DNA of 46,416 nucleotides, taken from assembly GCA_041158165.1 (NCBI GenBank), contig JBEBBW010000010.1, positions 1-46,416 on the forward strand, in the 5' to 3' direction. Origin of the DNA: TMED14 sp041158165 (lineage in GTDB: Bacteria > Bacteroidota > Bacteroidia > Flavobacteriales > Schleiferiaceae). A model generated the notes under the pieces. That model had not been told where the DNA came from. It saw only the letters and a program-made list of their open reading frames with translations, and did not search any database. This document shows positions 24,061-30,499 of this stretch, piece after piece (the first letter of the stretch is position 1; each line of letters begins with the position of its first letter). A program made the translations under genes and the position numbers.

Positions 24061-24411
24061 CTAGAGATCGTTTTCGCCGTCGAGTAGCTGGCGCTGCATG
24101 TCTTCCATGCCGAAGTAGTCTTCTGCTTCGAGCAGGGTGGGTACTACGGCAAGGTCTTCGTCGAAGAGGTGCATGAGCGATTCCCGGACAATTAGTATGC
24201 AGGAAAACATGGCATCCATGCGCTCTGCTTGAAGATCTTGAAGGTCTTCAATGCCGTCAAATTCCTCAGCCGCAAGAAGGTTGACCAGCATGTGGTCTTC
24301 TTCGTGCTTGGCTAACAGCGTTGCGAATTCCGCCACACCGTCGCGACCAAAGCTGTCGGCTCCCCAGCGGAGGTGAATGAAGTTGGGTTTGCGTTCGAGC
24401 TTAAAGGACAT
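24061..24411 (-). CDS. STAS-like small acidic protein of the pyr operon
   Basis: A 116-residue acidic protein with alternating strands and helices, ending in VVPTLLEAEDYFGMEDMQR, a C-terminal pattern I associate with a conserved STAS-like protein encoded between pyrB and rnz in many Flavobacteriia. Function unknown. ATG 24411 overlaps the pyrB end by 11 nt, so it is the third gene of pyrR-pyrB-this; an upstream in-frame start is rejected as it lies deep in pyrB. RNase Z, its usual neighbour, is on the far side of pyrR, divergently transcribed. Confidence 0.65.
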   Translation of the reverse strand: MSFKLERKPNFIHLRWGADSFGRDGVAEFATLLAKHEEDHMLVNLLAAEEFDGIEDLQDLQAERMDAMFSCILIVRESLMHLFDEDLAVVPTLLEAEDYFGMEDMQRQLLDGENDL

Positions 24412-25351
24412 CGTGGGTGCTTGATTGGGAAGCAAGAAGGTACAACACTGCCATGCGAACCGCAACGCCATTTTCTACCTGATCTAAAATGGCCGCGTAG
24501 GGTGAGTCTGCTACTTCTGAGGTCATTTCCACGCCGCGGTTGATGGGGCCAGGGTGCAGGATTAGCGGGATCCGATCAAGGCGATTCAGGCGGTCCATCG
24601 TGATGCCGTACCGGCGGTGGTACTCGCGGATCGACGGAAAAAATGCCCGGTCCATTCGCTCGTGCTGCACGCGGAGTACGTTGGCCACGTCGGCCCAGGC
24701 GAGTGCGTCGTCGACGTCTGAAATCACCTCAACTCCGAGTTCGTGTATGGCACGCGGAATCAACGTAGACGGTCCGCTCACGGCAACGTGTGCGCCCAAT
24801 TTTTGGAGGCCAAAGATGTTGCTCAGCGCGACGCGGGAATGAAGAATGTCGCCGACAATGACAATTTTCTTACCCTCAAGGCTACCAATGCGTTCCTGCA
24901 TGGTGAAGGCATCCAGCAACGCTTGGGTAGGATGTTCGTGGGTGCCGTCTCCCGCATTGACGATGTGGGCGGGTACCCGGTCTGCCAAAAATTGAGGAAC
25001 GCCTGCGTCGGCGTGGCGAATAACTACCACATCCACCTTCATCGCGAGGATGTTGTTCACTGTGTCGTTCAATGTCTCGCCTTTCTTAACCGATGAATTC
25101 GAGGCCGCGAAGTTGACTACGTCGGCAGAAAGGCGTTTTTCGGCAAGTTCAAAGCTGAGGCGCGTCCGAGTGGAATTTTCAAAGAAGAGGTTTGCGATGG
25201 TGATGTCGCGAAGCGATGGAACCCGTTTAATCGGACGGTTAATAACTTCTTTAAAATGCCCAGCCCAGTGCAAAATCAGGTGCAGGTCTTCGGCGGGAAC
25301 GTGCTGAAGGCCAAGGAGGTGTCGCGAGTGCAGCTTAGCGTTCCGGGGCAT
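24401..25351 (-). CDS. pyrB: Aspartate carbamoyltransferase catalytic subunit
   Basis: A 316-residue enzyme for the second step of pyrimidine synthesis, condensing carbamoyl phosphate and aspartate. The carbamoyl-phosphate motif FENSTRTRLSFELAEKRL (about 53-70), the mobile Ser-Lys loop SSVKKGETL (about 79-87), HPTQALLD (about 136-143) and HPGPINRG (about 270-277) are intact. ATG 25351 lies within the end of pyrR (17-nt overlap); an ATG 10 codons earlier is in frame but less like the family. No PyrI regulatory chain is seen. Coexpressed with pyrR and the STAS-like gene. Confidence 0.95.
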   Translation of the reverse strand: MPRNAKLHSRHLLGLQHVPAEDLHLILHWAGHFKEVINRPIKRVPSLRDITIANLFFENSTRTRLSFELAEKRLSADVVNFAASNSSVKKGETLNDTVNNILAMKVDVVVIRHADAGVPQFLADRVPAHIVNAGDGTHEHPTQALLDAFTMQERIGSLEGKKIVIVGDILHSRVALSNIFGLQKLGAHVAVSGPSTLIPRAIHELGVEVISDVDDALAWADVANVLRVQHERMDRAFFPSIREYHRRYGITMDRLNRLDRIPLILHPGPINRGVEMTSEVADSPYAAILDQVENGVAVRMAVLYLLASQSSTHDVL

Positions 25352-25889
25352 AAGGTTGGGATTCGAGCAGTACGGATTCAAGGGCTTCGCCGTTCCAATT
25401 CAAGCGTACCCGTTCGTGGTTCAGGGCGTCAACCCGGCGGCCCGAATAATCAGGCTGAATGGGAAGTTCGCGCGAAAAGCGGCGGTCGATGAGCACACAC
25501 AGTTCCACGCGCTCTGGTCGTCCAAAGTCACCCAGTGCATCAAGTGCCGCCCGCACCGACCGGCCCGTGTAGAGCACGTCGTCGATCAAGACTACCCGCT
25601 TGCCTTCAATGAGCACGTCCATCTCGGTTGGGCTGGCGGCAAGTGGCTCGTCTCGGCGGCGAAAATCGTCGCGGTGAAACGTAATGTCGAGCAATCCATG
25701 AGCGATGGGCCCCGTGGCGAACTCGGCCTCTAACTGGGCCACGAGTGCTTTGAGGAGTTTGCTGCCGCGAGGCTGAATGCCGACGAGCACCGTGCGGCTC
25801 CACGGAACGTGTATTTCGTTGAGCTGGTGGCACAAACGGCGAAGGGTTACTTCGCAGTCGCGCTGGGTTAAAAGCGTCTTTTGGGCCAT
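25335..25889 (-). CDS. pyrR: Bifunctional pyr operon regulator / uracil phosphoribosyltransferase
   Basis: A 184-residue type I phosphoribosyltransferase. The PRPP-binding motif VVLIDDVLYTGRSVRAALDAL (abbreviated; about 97-116) and GIQPRGSKL (about 38-46) identify PyrR. In Firmicutes PyrR binds pyr mRNA leaders to attenuate transcription and also makes UMP from uracil. Here the -7 element is only 8 nt from the ATG, so there is no leader for a classic attenuator before pyrR; either the enzyme role dominates or control works elsewhere. First gene of pyrR-pyrB-STAS-like, divergent from rnz. Confidence 0.9.
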   Translation of the reverse strand: MAQKTLLTQRDCEVTLRRLCHQLNEIHVPWSRTVLVGIQPRGSKLLKALVAQLEAEFATGPIAHGLLDITFHRDDFRRRDEPLAASPTEMDVLIEGKRVVLIDDVLYTGRSVRAALDALGDFGRPERVELCVLIDRRFSRELPIQPDYSGRRVDALNHERVRLNWNGEALESVLLESQPYAPER

Positions 25890-25897
25890 CTAGGGCT

Positions 25898-25905
25898 CAA
25901 AATTA
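25898..25905 (-). promoter_or_regulatory. -7 element of the pyr operon
   Basis: Minus-strand TAATTTTG, 8 nt before the ATG at 25889. Confidence 0.6.
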
Positions 25906-25932
25906 GCGCTTTTTTGCATCCCGCCCGCGCGC

Positions 25933-25940
25933 GACCTTTG
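25933..25940 (+). promoter_or_regulatory. -7 element of rnz
   Basis: GACCTTTG, 6 nt before the ATG at 25947; the first base differs from consensus but position and core match other genes here. Confidence 0.45.
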
Positions 25941-25946
25941 GGGTAC

Positions 25947-26870
25947 ATGGACTTTTCTCGCATTGATTGGCGCATTTTGGGCTGTAGCGCGGCTATTCCG
26001 GCTCCCGGTCAGTATCCGTCGGCCCAGTCGCTTCGCGTGGGCGGAACCCTGATGCTCATCGATTGCGGTGAGGGCACCCAAATCCGAATTCGCGAAGTGG
26101 GCCTCCGGGGCGCAACCTTTGACGTCATCCTCATTACGCACCTGCACGGTGACCACGTCTTTGGGCTTCCCGGGCTCATGTCGTCGTGGACGCTGCAGGG
26201 CCGGGCAAAGCCACTCGTGCTGGTGGGGCCGAGCGGACTCGAAGCGTTTTTGCACGGAATCAACGCCGCTACCCAAGGATCCTGGTCCTATCCGGTGGAA
26301 TTTGTGGTGGCCGCCAACGGGCTTGTGTACGAAAACGAAGACGTGCGCATTGCCGCACACCCCTTAGCGCACCGAATTGAGGCCTGGGGCTACCGCGTGG
26401 AAGAAGTTGTGGCTCCGCGCAAAGTGAACATTGAGGCTGCTGTGGCCGCCGGTTTGGAGCACGCTGATTTTCGCAGCCTGCAACTCGGCCGCGACGTGCG
26501 CACTCGTTCTGGAATTGAAGTCCGCAACGCCGAGGTCACGCTACCCGGACGGCGCGGATTCCGCATGGCCTACCTCAGCGATACGTCGTACGTTCCCGCA
26601 CTAGCCGAATTTGCCCGAGGGGTCGATTTTTTGTACCACGAAAGCACCTACCTGGAACGGCACCGTGAATTGGCGGCAAAAACGGGGCATTCCACGGCTA
26701 AGCAGGCGGGTCGAATCGCCGCCTCAGCCGGGGCGAAGCACCTGGTACTTGGCCACTTTTCGCAACGCTACGCTCGTTTGGCGGATTTTGCGGACGAAGC
26801 GGCTGTGGAATTTAACGGTCCAATTGCCGTTGGCCGAAGCGGGTTAAATCCGTTGGAGGACCGAGCATAG
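25947..26870 (+). CDS. rnz: Ribonuclease Z
   Basis: A 307-residue metallo-beta-lactamase-fold endonuclease that trims tRNA 3' trailers. The N-terminal ILGCSAAIPAPG and QSLRVGGTLMLIDCGEG block, the zinc motif THLHGDHVFGLPGL (about 64-77), LSDTSYV, YHESTY and the late HSTAKQAGRIA and LGHFSQRY segments fit RNase Z. Start at ATG 25947 follows the promoter; an upstream TTG frame is not used. It is divergent from pyrR; the stop is followed by the rho terminator of the opposite strand. Confidence 0.93.
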   Translation: MDFSRIDWRILGCSAAIPAPGQYPSAQSLRVGGTLMLIDCGEGTQIRIREVGLRGATFDVILITHLHGDHVFGLPGLMSSWTLQGRAKPLVLVGPSGLEAFLHGINAATQGSWSYPVEFVVAANGLVYENEDVRIAAHPLAHRIEAWGYRVEEVVAPRKVNIEAAVAAGLEHADFRSLQLGRDVRTRSGIEVRNAEVTLPGRRGFRMAYLSDTSYVPALAEFARGVDFLYHESTYLERHRELAAKTGHSTAKQAGRIAASAGAKHLVLGHFSQRYARLADFADEAAVEFNGPIAVGRSGLNPLEDRA

Positions 26871-26877
26871 CGGTCAT

Positions 26878-26902
26878 AAAAAAGCCGCCCACATGGGGCG
26901 GC
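26878..26902 (-). terminator. Intrinsic terminator of rho
   Basis: On the minus strand, a 7-bp stem GCCGCCC/GGGCGGC with a short loop followed by six T, 22 nt after the rho stop. No T run exists on the plus side, so it is directional for rho. Confidence 0.85.
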
Positions 26903-26924
26903 CTAACGTTAGGTTCGAGTTCTG

Positions 26925-28676
26925 TTACCCGTTCATTGAAACGAGGAATTCCTCGTTGTTGCGGGTCTTGCTCATGCGGTCCTCGAGGAACTCCATGGCT
27001 TCGACCGGCGTCATGTCGGCAAGGTGTCGGCGCAAGATGTACATGCGGTTCAGTACCTCGGGGCTCAAAAGCATGTCTTCTTTGCGTGTTCCGGACGCAA
27101 TCAAGTCGATAGCCGGCCAGATGCGGCGGTTGGCGATGCGGCGGTCCAGCTGCATTTCCATGTTGCCGGTACCCTTGAATTCTTCGAAAATAACCTCGTC
27201 CATCTTCGAGCCGGTGTCAATCAAGGCAGTGGCTAAAATGGTGAGTGAACCGCCGTTTTCGATATTGCGCGCTGCGCCAAAAAACCGCTTGGGCTTGTGG
27301 AGTGCGTTGGCGTCCACACCGCCCGACAGCACCTTGCCCGATGCGGGGCTGACGGTGTTGTAGGCGCGGGCCAAACGGGTAATGGAGTCGAGCAAAATCA
27401 CCACATCGTGGCCACTCTCTACCAGACGCTTGGCCTTTTCGAGGACGATGTTGGCCACGCGAACGTGGCGTTCGGCTGGCTCATCAAACGTAGACGCCAC
27501 GACCTCAGCGTTGACACTGCGGGCCATATCGGTAACTTCTTCAGGTCGCTCGTCGATCAGAAGAATGATCATGTACACCTCGGGGTGGTTCGCGGCAATC
27601 GCGTTGGCCACTTCCTTCAAAAGGGTGGTTTTACCGGTCTTGGGTTGCGCGACGATGAGTCCGCGCTGGCCCTTGCCAATCGGCGAAACCAAGTCGATGA
27701 TTCGGGTACTGATGGTGGCCTTGCGCCCCGTGAGGTTGAATTTCTCTTCGGGGAACAGCGGCGTGAGGTGTTCAAATCCGACCCGATCCCGAATCGAATC
27801 GGGATTCTTGCCGTTGATCATGTGAACCTTGGTCAGCGGAAAAAACTTCTCTTGGTCCCGCGGCGGACGAACTTCGCCCCGAACGGTGTCGCCGGTTTTC
27901 AGGCCGTAGTGCTTGATTTGCTGCTGGGTGAGCAGCACGTCGTCGGGGGAGTTCAGGTAGTTGTAGTCGCTCGAGCGCAAGAAGCCAAAACCCTCGGGCA
28001 TGATTTCCACGACGCCTTCGGTCGGAATGATGCCCTCGAATTCGTACACCGGTTCCTGAATTTTTGGTTGGCGCGGTTCGCGGGGTTCGCGGGGTCCACG
28101 GTCGTCGCGGGGTCCACGGTCCTCCCAGCCCTCGCGGCGGGGGCGGTCTTCGCGTGGACCACGGTCTTCGCGTGGTCCTCGATCTTCGCGTGGTCCTCGA
28201 TCTTGGCGGGGTCCACGGTCTTCCCAACCGTCGCGACGGGGACGGTCTTCGCGTGGTCCTCGTTCTTCGCGGGGTTCACGTTCTTCGCGCGGACCTCGGT
28301 CGCTGCGGGGTTCACGTTCTTCGCGGGGGCCGCGGTCGCTGCGCTCGGAGCGCGCGCCGCGATCTTCCCAGCCTTCGCGGCGCGGGCGGTCTTCGCGAAG
28401 TGGGCGTTCGCCCTCGCTGCTGGCCTCACCGGCTACGTTGGCTGCTGCTTCACCGGATTGGGATTCGGTACGCGCAGGCCTTCCGCGTCGACGCCCTTCT
28501 TGAGCGGGCGCATCCACCGATTCGGTGGCTGGGGCTGAAGACGCTCCGCCACGCTCACCAAGCTGCTGAATGGCTTCGAGAAGTTCGGGCTTGCGCAAGT
28601 AGCGCGCTTTGGGAACGCCCAATGATTCCGCTAATTCTTTGAGCTCGGGAAGTTTGCGATCCGAGAGATCAGGCAT
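26925..28676 (-). CDS. rho: Transcription termination factor Rho with long disordered insert
   Basis: A 583-residue hexameric RNA helicase. It opens with a Rho_N-like helical domain (LSDRKLPELKELAESL), then a disordered stretch of about 150 residues (about 50-205) built from repeated RGPRED/REER/RREGWEDR units, then the RNA-binding domain (GFLRSSDYNYL near 228), the ATPase with Walker A VAQPKTGKTTLLKE (about 365-378), LLIDERPEEVTDM, the Q-loop region and ILLDSITRLARAYN. Bacteroides Rho carries a comparable insert reported to drive condensate formation. ATG 28676 is used; ATG 28685 is possible. It has its own promoter about 85 nt upstream, a leader with a small hairpin, and a terminator. Confidence 0.95.
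   Translation of the reverse strand: MPDLSDRKLPELKELAESLGVPKARYLRKPELLEAIQQLGERGGASSAPATESVDAPAQEGRRRGRPARTESQSGEAAANVAGEASSEGERPLREDRPRREGWEDRGARSERSDRGPREEREPRSDRGPREEREPREERGPREDRPRRDGWEDRGPRQDRGPREDRGPREDRGPREDRPRREGWEDRGPRDDRGPREPREPRQPKIQEPVYEFEGIIPTEGVVEIMPEGFGFLRSSDYNYLNSPDDVLLTQQQIKHYGLKTGDTVRGEVRPPRDQEKFFPLTKVHMINGKNPDSIRDRVGFEHLTPLFPEEKFNLTGRKATISTRIIDLVSPIGKGQRGLIVAQPKTGKTTLLKEVANAIAANHPEVYMIILLIDERPEEVTDMARSVNAEVVASTFDEPAERHVRVANIVLEKAKRLVESGHDVVILLDSITRLARAYNTVSPASGKVLSGGVDANALHKPKRFFGAARNIENGGSLTILATALIDTGSKMDEVIFEEFKGTGNMEMQLDRRIANRRIWPAIDLIASGTRKEDMLLSPEVLNRMYILRRHLADMTPVEAMEFLEDRMSKTRNNEEFLVSMNG
28060..28400. repeat. Imperfect coding repeats of the Rho insert
   Basis: Short degenerate GC-rich repeats on the plus strand built on GGTCCACGGTCTTCGCG and relatives. 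They encode Arg/Glu/Asp/Gly/Pro units in rho. Units vary in length in steps of three bases, so expansion would keep the frame. Confidence 0.85.
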
Positions 28677-28761
28677 TGACGCCATACCAATAAGGGTGTA
28701 AGGGACTAAAAAACAGGAATGTGGAAGAGAAATCGAGCCCGTTTCGGGTTCGTTGATGCCA
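28677..28761 (-). promoter_or_regulatory. Probable 5' leader of rho
   Basis: The roughly 80 nt between the -7 element and the start codon form the longest leader seen in the window. It holds a short CCCG-AAA-CGGG hairpin and a T6 run (TGTTTTTTAG). Autoregulation of rho through its leader is known in other bacteria; here it is inferred. Confidence 0.4.
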
Positions 28762-28769
28762 CAAATATA
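28762..28769 (-). promoter_or_regulatory. -7 element of rho
   Basis: Minus-strand TATATTTG, perfect to TAnnTTTG, about 85 nt before the ATG at 28676. Divergent from the DUF4293 gene element at 28790. Confidence 0.6.
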
Positions 28770-28789
28770 CATGAAGCGTCCCTATACCT

Positions 28790-28797
28790 GACCTTTG
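28790..28797 (+). promoter_or_regulatory. -7 element of the DUF4293 gene
   Basis: GACCTTTG, 6 nt before the ATG at 28804. Confidence 0.45.
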
Positions 28798-28803
28798 CAC
28801 ATT

Positions 28804-29181
28804 ATGTGGCAGCGTATTCAAACCCTTTACATGGCCCTTGCGGCTATTTCGATGTTTGCCGTAGGTGCGGCAAACCCCACCGAGTGGTCTTCGCTTTTGG
28901 CCGGACTGGGCGTGGCCTTGTTCACCGCCAACATTACGTACTTCAAGTACCGCCAGCGTCAGTTTGTGGTGAACCGCGTCGGCATCCTGGCTGCGTTTGC
29001 CCTTGAGGTGGTGTACTTGATTCCGGTGCTTAACGGCACGGCGAATGCCGATACCTCGTGGTCGGTGGCGCTGCCGTTGGTGGCGGTGGTCCTGGCGTCT
29101 ATGGCGAACCGCGCCATTCAGGCCGACGAGGCGAAGGTCCGCGAAGCAGACAGTTTTCGTCCAAAGAAAAAAAAGAAGTAG
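28804..29181 (+). CDS. DUF4293 family membrane protein
   Basis: A 125-residue protein with four predicted membrane helices and a short Lys-rich tail. The N-terminus WQRIQTLYMALA is characteristic of DUF4293, a Bacteroidota-restricted family often encoded next to rho, as here (divergent, 127 nt apart). The FKYRQRQFVVNR loop between helices 2 and 3 and the conserved DEAKVREADSFRP end support the call. No function is known. Its stop codon directly meets the stop of the convergent phosphoesterase gene. Confidence 0.85.
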   Translation: MWQRIQTLYMALAAISMFAVGAANPTEWSSLLAGLGVALFTANITYFKYRQRQFVVNRVGILAAFALEVVYLIPVLNGTANADTSWSVALPLVAVVLASMANRAIQADEAKVREADSFRPKKKKK

Positions 29182-29709
29182 TTAGGGCTTAAGGGCGCCC
29201 CGCGCTCCGAGCTCAATAACCGCCAAATCGTCGATTTGCCCGTTGCGAAGGGTAAATCGGAGCATGGTGCGCACCTTGTGAAACCCATGGGTGCCGCAAG
29301 CCCCTGGATTCATGCAAAGCACGCCCGACGGATCGCGACCCACCCTTAGGATGTGGGAGTGCCCACAAATCAGCACGTCGGCAGGCGCACTTCGGAGCGA
29401 AGCCTTGATGCCCGAGGGCAAGCGCCCAGCGGGGCCTGCAATGTGGGTGATCCAAAAGCGCAGTCCGCCCAGCGTAAACCGCTGATCCTGGGGCCATACC
29501 CGGCGAAGCATGGCGTCGTCAATGTTGCCATAGACGCCTCGAACGGGCTTGCCCAATTCCGTCAATTGATCAACCACCTCGAGCGAGCCGACGTCGCCGG
29601 CATGCCAGATTTCGTCGGCTTCAGCGGCGTGGGCTAGGATGCGGTCGTCGAGGTGGCCGTGGGTGTCTGACAGCAGGAGAATGGTGAGGGCGCTACCTTT
29701 GGTGTTCAT
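29182..29709 (-). CDS. YfcE/MJ0936-type metallophosphoesterase
   Basis: A 175-residue calcineurin-like phosphodiesterase. Metal ligands appear in LLSDTHGH (about 13-20), WHAGDVGS (about 35-42), YGNIDD (about 60-65) and CGHSHI (about 117-122), with MNPGACGTHG following. YfcE-like enzymes hydrolyse phosphodiester model substrates; the natural substrate is unknown. Its ATG overlaps the divergent truA ATG by 2 nt (CATG at 29707-29710), and its -7 element lies inside truA. Commonly adjacent to truA and an ABC exporter in Bacteroidota. Confidence 0.9.
   Translation of the reverse strand: MNTKGSALTILLLSDTHGHLDDRILAHAAEADEIWHAGDVGSLEVVDQLTELGKPVRGVYGNIDDAMLRRVWPQDQRFTLGGLRFWITHIAGPAGRLPSGIKASLRSAPADVLICGHSHILRVGRDPSGVLCMNPGACGTHGFHKVRTMLRFTLRNGQIDDLAVIELGARGALKP
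29694..29701 (+). promoter_or_regulatory. -7 element of truA inside the divergent phosphoesterase gene
   Basis: TACCTTTG, 6 nt before the truA ATG at 29708; it occupies codons 3-6 of the opposite-strand gene. Confidence 0.6.
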
Positions 29710-30499
29710 GGAGCCTCAAAGTTCGCACCTGTACCGTTACGCGCTTCGCTTGGCCTACCACGGAGCCGATTTTTTAGGTTGGCAGCGCCAACCCGAGGGC
29801 CGAACCGTCCAGGGAGTGCTTGAAACGGCGCTTGGTCAGTGGCTCCGTGCCGACGTGGCTGTAGTCGGGGTGGGCCGAACCGATACCGGGGTTCACGCGC
29901 GGAACTATGTGGCGCACCTTGAAGTACCTAAAGCCGTGGACTGCGCCGAGCTTGTGTTCCGAATGAACCGCTTTTTGCCAGACGACCTTGTGCTGTTCGA
30001 GGCAGTGTCGGTTGCGGACGACGTGCACGCACGGTTCAGTGCAGTGGCGCGCGGGTATGCCTACCTCATCCACCGCCGCAAGAGCGCATTTGGGCGCGAC
30101 ACGGCATGGCTTTATGAGCGCAGCCTCAACGAGTCCTTGCTCCACGAAATGGCGGCCTCGATCCACGGCGAACACCACTTTGGCGCCTTTGAGCGCAGCG
30201 GCGGAGCCGCAACCAACGGCCTCTGCCGCATTCACCAAGCCGAGTGGGTCGCGTCAGAAGGCGTGCTTGAGTTTCGGGTCGTGGGCAACCGTTTTCTAAG
30301 GAATATGGTGCGCTCCCTGGTCGGAACCATGGTGGAGCAGGCCGTTGCAGACCGCGGTTTAGCAGAATGGAACCGCATTTTATCGAGCCAAAAAAGGACG
30401 GAATCGGGCCCTTCTGCCCCGGCTCACGGGCTTACCTTTGCCGGCGCGCACTTCGCAGCGCCCCTGTTTGATGGCCGAGAAAACCCCCAATTCATCTAA
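29708..30499 (+). CDS. truA: tRNA pseudouridine(38-40) synthase
   Basis: A 263-residue pseudouridine synthase acting on the tRNA anticodon stem. The first block YRYALRLAYHGADFLGWQRQ and the catalytic GVGRTDTGVHAR (about 56-67, Asp nucleophile) are clear, with ARYAYLIH-like and FLRNMVRSLVG (about 197-207) motifs after it. ATG 29708 is preferred because the promoter ends 6 nt upstream. The 3' end overlaps the ABC exporter start by 29 nt, so both are likely one transcript. Start codon overlaps that of the divergent phosphoesterase. Confidence 0.95.
   Translation: MEPQSSHLYRYALRLAYHGADFLGWQRQPEGRTVQGVLETALGQWLRADVAVVGVGRTDTGVHARNYVAHLEVPKAVDCAELVFRMNRFLPDDLVLFEAVSVADDVHARFSAVARGYAYLIHRRKSAFGRDTAWLYERSLNESLLHEMAASIHGEHHFGAFERSGGAATNGLCRIHQAEWVASEGVLEFRVVGNRFLRNMVRSLVGTMVEQAVADRGLAEWNRILSSQKRTESGPSAPAHGLTFAGAHFAAPLFDGRENPQFI
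29717..29724 (-). promoter_or_regulatory. -7 element of the phosphoesterase gene inside truA
   Basis: Minus-strand GAACTTTG, 7 nt before the ATG at 29709; it occupies codons 4-6 of truA. Confidence 0.4.

Noticed and set aside
28060..28400. Short regular repeats that could suggest a CRISPR array
   Set aside because: Units are contiguous, in frame and degenerate, with no unique spacers; they encode the Rho insert.
27297..28538. A 413-codon open frame on the plus strand opposite rho
   Set aside because: It mirrors the Arg/Glu/Gly-rich repeats of rho, has no domain pattern and lies fully inside a confident gene.
29159..29178. A-run near the DUF4293 stop as another frameshift site
   Set aside because: It lies in the last codons of a Lys-rich tail, where slippage would have little consequence; no conserved stop arrangement.
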